Source: Shimia sp041624275 (lineage in GTDB: Bacteria > Pseudomonadota > Alphaproteobacteria > Rhodobacterales > Rhodobacteraceae). Taken from it: 23,875 nt of DNA. The translations under genes were made by a program, and so were the position numbers. The notes under the pieces were generated by a model. It ran no database searches, was not told the DNA's origin, and saw only the letters and a program-made list of their open reading frames with translations. Below, piece after piece: positions 16,975 through 23,875 of this stretch (position 1 is the first letter of the stretch; every line of letters starts with the position of its first letter). Location of the stretch: positions 1-23,875 of the forward strand of contig NZ_JBFJVE010000017.1 of assembly GCF_041624275.1 (NCBI RefSeq), read 5' to 3'.

Positions 16975-18204
16975 TCACGTCCTGTTGCTGCGATACTGGC
17001 GCAATTCCTGCTTGGCGATGGTCTCGCGGTGCACCTCGTCCGGCCCGTCGGCCAGCCGCAGCGTGCGCGAATTGGCATAAAAGCCCGCCAGCCGGCTGTC
17101 CTGGCTGACGCCCATCCCGCCATGCACCTGAATGGCGCGGTCGATCACCCGGCCGCACATGGTCGGGGCGACCACCTTGATCATGGCGATTTCCTTGCGC
17201 GCCACCTTGTTGCCGACGGTGTCCATCATGTGGGCCGCGTTCATCGTCAACAGCCGCGCCTGGTCGATGTCGCAGCGGCTCTCGGCGATCCAGTGGCGGG
17301 TGACCCCGTGTTCGGCGATCGGCTTGCCGAAAGCCTCGCGGGCCAGCGCCCGCTGGCACATCTCTTCCAGCGCCCGCTCGGCCACGCCGATCTGGCGCAT
17401 GCAGTGGTGGATGCGCCCCGGCCCAAGCCGGCCCTGGGCGATCTCGAAACCACGCCCCTCGCCCAGCAGGATGTTGCCTGCCGGCACCCGGACATTGTCA
17501 TAGCTGATCTCGGCATGGCCGTGCGGCGCATGGTCATAGCCAAAGACGGTCAGCGCCCGCTCGACCGTCACCCCGGGGCTGTCCATGGGCACCAGAATCA
17601 TCGACTGCTGCCTGTGCTTGGGGCCCTCCGGGTCGGTCTTGCCCATCACGATCGCCAGCTTGCAGGCATTGGCATTGGCCCCCGACGACCACCATTTGCG
17701 CCCGTTTATCACATAGTCCTCCCCGTCGCGGCGGATCGAACACTCGATATTGGTGGCATCCGACGAGGCCACCTCGGGTTCGGTCATCGAGAAGCACGAG
17801 CGGATCTCGCCGTTCAGCAGCGGCCGCAGCCACTGGTCCTTCTGCGCCTGTGATCCGTAAAGCCAGAGGGTCTCCATATTGCCGGTATCGGGCGCCGAGC
17901 AGTTGAAGACCTCGGGGGCAATCGGTGAGCGGCCCATGATCTCGCAGAGGGTGGCATAGTCGAGGTTGGACAGGCCGGCCCCGCCATAGGCCCTCGCGTC
18001 CTCGTAGGGCAGGAACAGGTTCCACAGCCCGGCCGCCCGCGCCTTGGCCTTCAGCTCTTCGAGGATCGGCGGTGCATCCCACGGGTCGCCCTCGCCATGC
18101 TGCGCCTCGAACAGGTCCTCGTTGGGATAGATGTGTTCGTCCATGAACTGCAACAGCGCCTCGCGCAGCGCCTTGGCCCGATCCGATAGGGGAAAGAAAT
18201 CCAT
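16975..18204 (-). CDS. ACAD11-like acyl-CoA dehydrogenase
   Basis: Acyl-CoA dehydrogenase of 409 residues. The sequence closely follows the C-terminal dehydrogenase half of animal ACAD10/ACAD11 as I remember it: SDATNIECSIRRDG (148-161), YVINGRKWWSSGA (164-176), SMILVPMDSPGV, LGEGRGFEIAQGRLGPGRIH (247-266), MMDTVGNKVARKEIAMIKV and LRLADGPDEVH (382-392). In the animal and levulinate systems this protein eliminates phosphate from a 4-phosphoacyl-CoA to give an enoyl-CoA. Two adjacent ATGs (18207 and 18204) follow GAGGAG; I used the second for better spacing. It is the first gene of a five-gene minus-strand operon and faces the acyl-CoA synthetase gene across a regulatory gap. Confidence 0.93.
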   Translation of the reverse strand: MDFFPLSDRAKALREALLQFMDEHIYPNEDLFEAQHGEGDPWDAPPILEELKAKARAAGLWNLFLPYEDARAYGGAGLSNLDYATLCEIMGRSPIAPEVFNCSAPDTGNMETLWLYGSQAQKDQWLRPLLNGEIRSCFSMTEPEVASSDATNIECSIRRDGEDYVINGRKWWSSGANANACKLAIVMGKTDPEGPKHRQQSMILVPMDSPGVTVERALTVFGYDHAPHGHAEISYDNVRVPAGNILLGEGRGFEIAQGRLGPGRIHHCMRQIGVAERALEEMCQRALAREAFGKPIAEHGVTRHWIAESRCDIDQARLLTMNAAHMMDTVGNKVARKEIAMIKVVAPTMCGRVIDRAIQVHGGMGVSQDSRLAGFYANSRTLRLADGPDEVHRETIAKQELRQYRSNRT

Positions 18205-18523
18205 CATGCTTCTCCTCGATTGCTTTCTTTCTGTTGCATTGATCGGAAACTTAGTCAATATTTGCGGAAAGATTTTTTGCAAAGCGGAAAAAGAACGTGA
18301 CGTTCCATTCTGCGGGCAAGGGGAGACAAGCGGAAATGACCGGACCGGCGACACCGTTGCGGGCAGCGGACCCCGAGGTGAATGCCGCGCCGGGCGCGCC
18401 GCCGCGCGACGCGCTGCCCGGAAACGCCATCGGCAAGATCAAGAAACCGAGACTTCGTCAGCCCTTCTGCAAGGACCGCAGCGGCTGACGCGACGCACCG
18501 AACGACTGTTGGGAGGAACAGAC
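18205..18523. promoter_or_regulatory. Divergent regulatory gap between ACAD11-like and acyl-CoA synthetase genes
   Basis: About 319 bases without a convincing gene. The half next to the dehydrogenase is AT-rich and holds a weak IclR-like site, a minus-strand TTGACT at 18252-18257 that could be a -35 box, and a perfect palindrome GAACGT-G-ACGTTC at 18293-18305. The other half is GC-rich. It contains a possible small reading frame at 18336-18488 (50 codons from ATG, ends in lysine- and arginine-rich sequence), which I do not accept as a gene because it has no recognised family and a poor ribosome binding site. The synthetase has a clear GGGAGGA at 18510-18516. Confidence 0.55.
18264..18280. promoter_or_regulatory. 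Putative IclR-family operator, site 4 (weaker)
   Basis: GCGGAAAGATTTTTTGC has a perfect left half-site and a right half with two mismatches to TTCCGC. With flanks it forms a nine-base inverted repeat, TTGCGGAAA and TTTTTGCAA, with one mismatch. Another GCGGAA half-site follows at 18284-18289. It lies 59 bases upstream of the ACAD11-like start. Confidence 0.45.
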
Positions 18524-20173
18524 ATGACAACCACGCATCCCGAATCCTACTGGCCCGAGGGGCTGCCCCGGACCCTTGAGATTCCGGCGCGCAGCATCGA
18601 CAGCAACCTCACCGAGACCGCCCGGCGCCACGGCGAGCGCACGGCGATCCGGTTCCAGGGGCGCCGCATCAGCTACGCCCGCCTGCAAGAGATGGTCACC
18701 GCGCTGGCCGGCGTGCTTCAAGGCGAGATGAACCTGACAAGGGGCGACCGGGTGCTGCTCTACATGCAGAACAGCCCGCAATATGTCATCGCCTACTACG
18801 GCATCCTGCGGGCCGGCGGGGTCGTGGTGCCGGTCAACCCGATGAACCAGAAAGCCGAGTTGCGCTACCTTGCGCAGGACACCGGCGCCAAGATCATCAT
18901 CGCCGGTCTCGAACTGGCGCCCAACGCGCTTGGACTGCTCGAGGCCGGCGAGGTGCAGCACATCATCGGCGCCAGCTACGCCGAGATGGCCGACCCCGAT
19001 TACGACATTCCGCTGCCGGCACCCCTGCCCGACCTGTGCGAGGCGGGGTTCGAGGGCCCGGGCCGATACCGCTTTTCCGACGTCGTGCAATCCCCGGCCC
19101 GGCCGCGCCCCGCCGGAACCGGGGCCGACGACCTCGCCGTGATCCCCTACAGCTCGGGCACCACCGGCCAGCCCAAGGGCTGCATGCACAGCCACCGCAC
19201 CGTCATGACCACCCTGATCGGCACCACCACCTGGACCCCGTCGGACTGCGACAGCATCACCCTGGCGACCCTGCCCTTCTTTCACGTCACCGGCATGCAA
19301 AGCTCGATGAACGTGCCGATCTATCGCGGCAGCACGATCGTGATCCTGACCCGCTGGAACCCGGTGCATGCCGCGCAGCTGATCGAACGCTACGCGGTCA
19401 CCCACTGGGCCTCGATCTCGACGATGGCGATCGACCTCTTGAACAATCCCGAGGCCGAGGCCCATGACCTCGGCAGCCTTCGCACCATCGGCGGCGGCGG
19501 GGCGGCGATGCCCGACGCCATTGCCGTCAAGCTCAAGGCCCGCATCGGCCAGCCCTATGTCGAGGGCTACGGCCTCTCGGAAACCATGGCCGCGCTGCAT
19601 ATCAACCCGCCCGAGGCGACCCGCGAGCAATGTCTGGGGGTGCCGATCTTCTCGGTCGACTCGCGCATCGTCGCCCCCGGCACGACGACCGAGCTGCCCG
19701 CCGGCGAAGCCGGAGAGATCATCACCCACGCGCCGCAGGTCTTCCTTGGCTACTGGCAGAACCCCGAGGCCACCCGCGAGGCTTTCGTCGATCTCGACGG
19801 CAAGCGCTTCTTCCGCACCGGCGACATCGCCTACCGCGACGAAGACGGCTATTTCTTCATGGTCGACCGGGTCAAGCGCATGATCAACGTCTCGGGGTTC
19901 AAGGTCTGGCCGGCCGAGGTCGAGACCATGATGCTGCACCATCCGGGGATCGCCGAGGCCTGTGTCGTCGGCGCCAGCGACACCCGCCGGGGCGAATTCG
20001 TCAAGGCCCATGTGGTCCGCAAGGCCGGCGCCGCCGACAGTCTCGACGAAGACCAGATCATCGGCTGGTGCCGACAGGAGATGGCGGCCTACAAATGCCC
20101 CCGCCAGATCGTCTTTGCCGAGACGCTGCCGAAGTCGGCCACCGGAAAAGTGCTCTGGAAGGATCTGTCATAG
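18524..20173 (+). CDS. AMP-forming acyl-CoA synthetase (CoA ligase)
   Basis: ANL-superfamily ligase, 549 residues, which activates a carboxylic acid with ATP and CoA. All core motifs are present: P-loop YSSGTTGQPKG (209-219), YGLSET (349-354), RTGD (431-434), hinge region VDRVKRMINVSGFKV (447-461) and the catalytic lysine K542 in PKSATGKVLW. GGGAGGA precedes the ATG; the frame is open far upstream but that part does not resemble the family. No other CoA ligase is seen in the window, so it is the likely entry enzyme for the pathway. Specificity (medium-chain, dicarboxylic, levulinate-like) cannot be read. It is co-directional with the IclR gene 78 bases downstream. Confidence 0.95.
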   Translation: MTTTHPESYWPEGLPRTLEIPARSIDSNLTETARRHGERTAIRFQGRRISYARLQEMVTALAGVLQGEMNLTRGDRVLLYMQNSPQYVIAYYGILRAGGVVVPVNPMNQKAELRYLAQDTGAKIIIAGLELAPNALGLLEAGEVQHIIGASYAEMADPDYDIPLPAPLPDLCEAGFEGPGRYRFSDVVQSPARPRPAGTGADDLAVIPYSSGTTGQPKGCMHSHRTVMTTLIGTTTWTPSDCDSITLATLPFFHVTGMQSSMNVPIYRGSTIVILTRWNPVHAAQLIERYAVTHWASISTMAIDLLNNPEAEAHDLGSLRTIGGGGAAMPDAIAVKLKARIGQPYVEGYGLSETMAALHINPPEATREQCLGVPIFSVDSRIVAPGTTTELPAGEAGEIITHAPQVFLGYWQNPEATREAFVDLDGKRFFRTGDIAYRDEDGYFFMVDRVKRMINVSGFKVWPAEVETMMLHHPGIAEACVVGASDTRRGEFVKAHVVRKAGAADSLDEDQIIGWCRQEMAAYKCPRQIVFAETLPKSATGKVLWKDLS

Positions 20174-20180
20174 TGCAATA

Positions 20181-20227
20181 GGAATTGATTATTCCGCCTG
20201 CCGGAAAATGGGTAGAATTCGTCTACC
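20181..20227. promoter_or_regulatory. Three stacked palindromes upstream of the iclR-type gene
   Basis: The 78-base gap before the regulator gene contains three perfect inverted repeats: GGAAT-TGATT-ATTCC (20181-20195), TTCCG-CCTGC-CGGAA (20192-20206) and GGTAGA-ATTCG-TCTACC (20211-20227). The first two reuse the GGAA/TTCC half-sites of the operators elsewhere in the window. Their position suggests autoregulation by the IclR protein; this is inference. Confidence 0.55.
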
Positions 20228-20251
20228 GGCGTCAGGCCAGAGGAAAGCAGA

Positions 20252-21079
20252 ATGCGAAAAAGAACGGATGTGCCCGTCGACTCCGAAGCCAAGACGGCAG
20301 GCGGCCATGACCGTCAGTTCATCACCGCCCTCCACCGCGGATTGGAGGTGCTGCGCGCCTTCAGGCCCGACGACCGCGCGGGCCTGAGCAACGGCGACAT
20401 CTCCGAGCGCACCGGCCTGCCGAATTCCACCATCTCGCGCCTGACCTATACCCTGCTGAAATCCGGCTATCTTCTCTATGACAACGACACCGGCCGCTAT
20501 CGCATGGGGGTGCCGGTTCTCAGCCTCGGCTATGCCTGCCTCAGCGGGCTGCCGGTCCGCGAGACCTCGCAGAACTACATGCAGGAGCTGGCCAATGAAT
20601 GCGGCGAAGGGGTGCAGGTCGCCCTTGGCGGTCGGGTCGATTACACGATGATCTATCTCGCCACCGCCCGCTCGCGCAGCGTGATTTCGCTGCAACTCGA
20701 TGTCGGGTCGCGGATCTCGCTGGCGCGCTCGGCGATGGGCCGGGCCTATATCGCCGCCTGCGGCGCCGAGGAAAAGGAAGAGATCCTGGCCTCGATCCGC
20801 GACCATGCCGCCCCCGAGGACTGGCCCGCCCTGCGCGACGGAATCGCGCAGGCCGCCGAGGAAATCGCATCGCGCGGCTTTTACGCCAACCTCGGCGACT
20901 GGCAGCCGAACGTGCATTCGGTCGCGGTACCCTTCCGCAGCTACAAGGGCGGCGACACGCCGCTGCTGGCCTTCAACCTCGGCGGCCCGGCCAACTACCT
21001 GCCCAAGGACAAGCTGGTGGGCGAATTCGGCCCCAAGCTGCGCGAACTGGTGAAGACCCTCGAACAAAGCATGATCTGA
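20252..21079 (+). CDS. IclR family transcriptional regulator
   Basis: DNA-binding regulator of 275 residues. An N-terminal winged helix-turn-helix spans about 22-90 (ALHRGLEVLRAF, then GLSNGDISERTGLPNSTISR at 44-63, with the recognition helix around 57-71, and GRYRMGVPVLSLG closing the wing). The C-terminal effector domain (about 100-270) includes SRISLARSAMGRAYIA and the final PAxxL-like region. IclR-type repressors or activators typically control nearby catabolic genes in response to a pathway acid or CoA ester. AGAGGAAAG precedes the ATG. The palindromes around the cluster resemble IclR-family operators, so it is the likely regulator of the importer and beta-oxidation genes. The effector is unknown. 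Confidence 0.95.
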   Translation: MRKRTDVPVDSEAKTAGGHDRQFITALHRGLEVLRAFRPDDRAGLSNGDISERTGLPNSTISRLTYTLLKSGYLLYDNDTGRYRMGVPVLSLGYACLSGLPVRETSQNYMQELANECGEGVQVALGGRVDYTMIYLATARSRSVISLQLDVGSRISLARSAMGRAYIAACGAEEKEEILASIRDHAAPEDWPALRDGIAQAAEEIASRGFYANLGDWQPNVHSVAVPFRSYKGGDTPLLAFNLGGPANYLPKDKLVGEFGPKLRELVKTLEQSMI

Positions 21080-21105
21080 CCCCGGCCATGCACCGGCCAC
21101 GTACC

Positions 21106-21126
21106 GGCCCGGCGCGCGGCCGGGCC
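21106..21126. terminator. Perfect GC hairpin between convergent regulator and cytochrome genes
   Basis: GGCCCGGC and GCCGGGCC pair perfectly over eight G-C pairs around the loop GCGCG. No T-run follows on either strand, so it is at best a Rho-aided or stem-only terminator. It lies in the 54-base gap between the two convergent stops. Confidence 0.45.
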
Positions 21127-21133
21127 GCCGCGC

Positions 21134-23875
21134 TCAGGGGCGCGTCAGGACCGCCGCCCAGCGCGCCATCTCGACCGCCTGCGGCTCGGGCAGCTCGGGA
21201 TAGGTCTCGCGCACCGCGTCGGTCACCCACTGCGGGTAGATGCGGAACATCATCCGGACCTCGGCCTGCAAGGGAAACTGCGCATCGCGCGGCAGCTCGA
21301 AGACCTCGTCGCGGTACCCGTTGGCGGGGATCTTGGTGTCCTTCAGCATCTTCTCGTAGCGCCAGAACAACAGGCCGACCGGCTTGCCCTCGGCGTCGCC
21401 AAAGACCTTCTGGAACAGGCGTGCGTCCGGCGCCAGATTGCCCCCGTCATCGAGCTTGCCATGCTCCAGCACCACCCGCCCCGTGGCATCGGTGACGGTG
21501 ACGTCCAGCCACAGCTGGCGGAAATCGGCGACCCCGGTCGGCAGCGCGTGACCGGCGCCGACATTGCGCACCCGCACCACCAGCCGCCCGTCGCCATCCA
21601 GCCGCCCCTCGAGCCGCGCCGCCGAGCGCAGCAGCTCGAGGCTCATGTCGGCCAGCTCCGGGTTGCGCAGCCCCACGAGATGGTGATTGGCGCCGGTGAA
21701 CTGATGGGTGACCACATTGTCCTTGAGGCGGCCGCCATCGGTCGAGACGCCGGGGATGTCCTCGCCGATGCGGCCGATGTCGCCATGCATGTGACAGTCG
21801 ATGCAGCTGCGGTGTTTGCCGGGGTCAGCCGGGTTGTTGTAGGCCGAGGCCTCCCATTCGCCATAGGTGTCGACGATGACGCTGCCCGAGCCGGGGGCGA
21901 ATTCATTGTGGCAGGTGCCGCAAAGCGCCGAATCCTTGTAGAAGGGCTGCGAATAGCTCTCGGCATGGGCCTGCGGCTTGGCGTTGATCTGGTGGTTTCC
22001 GGCCCAGTTCAGCACCGCGTTGTCGCTGTTCTCGAAGACATATTGCGGGCGCGCCTCGACACTGACGGTAAAGCTGGCATTGCCGCCGGCACGCAGGCCG
22101 CGCGCCGCTTCCAGCTTGACGATCCGGTGGCAGAACAGGCAGCCGGTGCCCTCGTCGAGATCGGGCCTGCCCTGTTCCAGCGCCTCGAACAGCGAAGCAC
22201 CGCCCTGTTCGAACATATGGCCCTTCTCGATGGTGGCGGTGAGGCCCGACAGCAGCCCCTGCGGGTGGTGGCAGCCCATGCACCACTGGCGGAACTCTTC
22301 GCCCTCGGTCTGGGCGGCGACCTCTTCGACGACCTTGTAATAGGGGTTGGAATCCCCCATCAGCCGGTGCATCGAATCCGACCATTGGTCGAACATCTCG
22401 CTGTGACAGCCGGCGCAGGCGGCCGAGTTGACCCAGTCCTTTTCATGCACGGTCCGGCGGTCATCCGCGAGCCGCAGCCAGGACGAGGTCAGCGGCAGGT
22501 TTTCGCGGTCGGTGACATAGGCGTGCAGCGCCGTGAGGTCGGCCGCCAGCGCATGCGGCGGCGCGCCGGGGTCGATGGGGGGGGCGCCGTCGCGCCCGTC
22601 ATGGCCCAGCCCGCCCTGGGTCGTCTGCATGATGCGGATGTAATCGCCGATGAAATCGCCGGCGATCATCGCCCCCAGCCCGCGATGGCCGATCACCGCA
22701 TCCTCGTGGACATCGGCCTTGGTGGCGCGGAACAGATAGCCGGTGGTGAAGTTGAACCCGTCGAGATGGCAGCTCTGGCAGCTCATCCAGAAATCGCCGG
22801 TGGTCGGGGTGGCCGGGGCATCATCGGTATTGGCGCTGTGAAACAGCGTCATGCCGCGCCGCAGCTGCGGATCGACCGGGTCGTCCGCCACCAGCGCCAC
22901 CGGCGGCGCATCGGCCAGCCGCATGCGGGCAAAGGGGCCGTCGCCACCGCGCGTCAGCCGCACCAGATCAAGGCTCATGGCGTTCTGCACGAAGATGTCC
23001 TGCCCCGCGACCACCAGCCCGCGCGGATTGTCGCCGGGGATGTGGCGGAGCAGCTGCGTCGCCTTCGCGCCGCCCTGGCTGCGCTTGCCGGCGCGGCGGG
23101 TGCTGCGCTCCTGGTCGCCGTCGATCGGCGCCCGGCGCGACAGGTCAAAGACCATCACGTCCTCGCTGCCGGCCAGCGTGACATAGACCTTCTGGCCGTC
23201 GCCGGAAAAGGCCGCGTCATGCGGGTTCGACAGGATGCGGGTGCGCCCGGCACTGTCGGTGATGTTGATCTGGCGGAACAGATGCTTGCGCCGCCCCGCC
23301 AGCTCGGCCTCGGCGCCGGGGGTGAGGTCCAAGAGCGACAGGCTGGGAAAGATGGTCGACTGGAACTGGAACGCATGGTCGAAATTCCACAGCACATGCG
23401 GCAGCCAGGCCTCGCGCCCGTCGGGGCTGACGGCGATGTCATCCAGCAGCCGCGGCAGCCCCTGCGAGACGAATTCATCCGCCTCCTGGGTTTCGTGCAG
23501 GGCGATGCGGCGCAGCATCCGCGCCGGGCTCCGGGCGGTGTCCCAGATGCTGACCTCGCCGATCATCGCATGGGTGAGCAGCAGCCGGCCGTCATTCAGC
23601 AGCGCCAGCCCGCGCGGGGTCTCGGGGGTGTCGTGGCGGGCGACGATGGCGCCGGCACGGTCGATGGCGATCAGCCGGTGGGCCTCGAACAGGGTGACCC
23701 AGAACAGCCGGTTGCGGGCATCAAAGACGATGCCGAAGGGCCGCGCCCCGGTCGCCACCTCGGCCCGGACCGCACCGCTGGTGGCATCGACCAGCAGCAC
23801 CCGGTCGCCCAGGTAGTCGGTGACTGCCAGCAGCCCGCCCGCCTCGTCCAGCGCCACCCGGCGCAGGTCGCCGCC
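21134..23875 (-). CDS. Multiheme cytochrome c with N-terminal beta-propeller (N-terminus outside window)
   Basis: At least 913 residues; the frame is open to the right edge and no signal peptide is visible, so the true start lies outside. Residues here are counted from a GTG at 23857. The first 320 or so residues look like YVTN/YncE-type propeller blades (repeated patterns such as GRLLLTHAMIGEVSIWD and KVYVTLAGSEDVMVFDL). Six CxxCH heme sites follow: CQSCH 360, CAGCH 481, CMGCH 526, CLFCH 573, CGTCH 646 and CIDCH 685. The spacing and surrounding CAGCHSEMFDQWSDSMH resemble the cytochrome c554 group. A C-terminal beta domain contains GAGHALPTG. Expected to be periplasmic or exported and to move electrons or oxidise a small molecule. 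No partner genes are visible and no link to the catabolic cluster is evident. Confidence 0.9.
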   Translation of the reverse strand, partial: GGDLRRVALDEAGGLLAVTDYLGDRVLLVDATSGAVRAEVATGARPFGIVFDARNRLFWVTLFEAHRLIAIDRAGAIVARHDTPETPRGLALLNDGRLLLTHAMIGEVSIWDTARSPARMLRRIALHETQEADEFVSQGLPRLLDDIAVSPDGREAWLPHVLWNFDHAFQFQSTIFPSLSLLDLTPGAEAELAGRRKHLFRQINITDSAGRTRILSNPHDAAFSGDGQKVYVTLAGSEDVMVFDLSRRAPIDGDQERSTRRAGKRSQGGAKATQLLRHIPGDNPRGLVVAGQDIFVQNAMSLDLVRLTRGGDGPFARMRLADAPPVALVADDPVDPQLRRGMTLFHSANTDDAPATPTTGDFWMSCQSCHLDGFNFTTGYLFRATKADVHEDAVIGHRGLGAMIAGDFIGDYIRIMQTTQGGLGHDGRDGAPPIDPGAPPHALAADLTALHAYVTDRENLPLTSSWLRLADDRRTVHEKDWVNSAACAGCHSEMFDQWSDSMHRLMGDSNPYYKVVEEVAAQTEGEEFRQWCMGCHHPQGLLSGLTATIEKGHMFEQGGASLFEALEQGRPDLDEGTGCLFCHRIVKLEAARGLRAGGNASFTVSVEARPQYVFENSDNAVLNWAGNHQINAKPQAHAESYSQPFYKDSALCGTCHNEFAPGSGSVIVDTYGEWEASAYNNPADPGKHRSCIDCHMHGDIGRIGEDIPGVSTDGGRLKDNVVTHQFTGANHHLVGLRNPELADMSLELLRSAARLEGRLDGDGRLVVRVRNVGAGHALPTGVADFRQLWLDVTVTDATGRVVLEHGKLDDGGNLAPDARLFQKVFGDAEGKPVGLLFWRYEKMLKDTKIPANGYRDEVFELPRDAQFPLQAEVRMMFRIYPQWVTDAVRETYPELPEPQAVEMARWAAVLTRP

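Noticed and set aside
14174..17080. A 968-codon open frame on the plus strand opposite the bifunctional enzyme and SDR genes
   Set aside because: It is the antisense shadow of high-GC genes; rich in His, Arg, Gly and Asp with no family resemblance, while the minus strand carries complete enzymes with catalytic motifs.
18336..18488. A possible 50-codon gene upstream of the acyl-CoA synthetase
   Set aside because: No recognised family, poor ribosome binding site spacing, and it lies in a regulatory gap; kept only as a remark.

Overview
The window is GC-rich DNA (about two thirds G+C by eye) with the gene style of an alphaproteobacterium, most likely a member of the Rhodobacterales. This placement rests on protein style and codon use, not on a marker gene. 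It holds 20 convincing protein genes, two of them cut by the window edges. No tRNA, rRNA, CRISPR array or insertion sequence was seen.

Layout. (A) 1-1781, minus: an MDR quinone oxidoreductase followed by a 3-oxoadipyl-CoA-type thiolase that runs off the left edge. A Zn-dependent alcohol dehydrogenase (1999-3081, plus) is divergent to them. (B) 3214-8209, minus: a complete branched-chain-amino-acid-type ABC importer in the order binding protein, LivH, LivM, LivG, LivF. (C) 8361-11729, plus: MaoC hydratase, thiolase, APH-type phosphotransferase (ACAD10/11-like kinase) and hotdog thioesterase. (D) 11825-18204, minus: ACAD11-like acyl-CoA dehydrogenase, SDR, bifunctional enoyl-CoA hydratase/3-hydroxyacyl-CoA dehydrogenase, and the large and small subunits of a second acyl-CoA dehydrogenase, all nearly touching. 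(E) 18524-21079, plus: acyl-CoA synthetase and an IclR-family regulator. (F) 21134-23875, minus: a large beta-propeller/multiheme cytochrome c protein that runs off the right edge and is probably unrelated to the rest.

Read together, A-E form one catabolic regulon for an imported carboxylic acid: uptake by the ABC importer, activation by the CoA ligase, then a complete beta-oxidation set with two dehydrogenase systems, two hydratases, a hydroxyacyl-CoA dehydrogenase and two thiolases. Two features narrow the chemistry. The kinase and the ACAD11-like dehydrogenase match the two halves of animal ACAD11 and the LvaA/LvaC pair of levulinate catabolism, which suggests a 4-hydroxyacyl-CoA step. The PimC/PimD/PimF-like trio and the 3-oxoadipyl-CoA-type thiolase suggest dicarboxyl-CoA intermediates. 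The true substrate cannot be read from sequence.

The most interesting non-coding signal is a repeated palindrome, GCGGAA-N5-TTCCGC, found with variations in the three divergent promoter regions of this cluster. Related palindromes lie upstream of the IclR gene itself. The core resembles the E. coli IclR operator, so this regulator probably controls the whole cluster.
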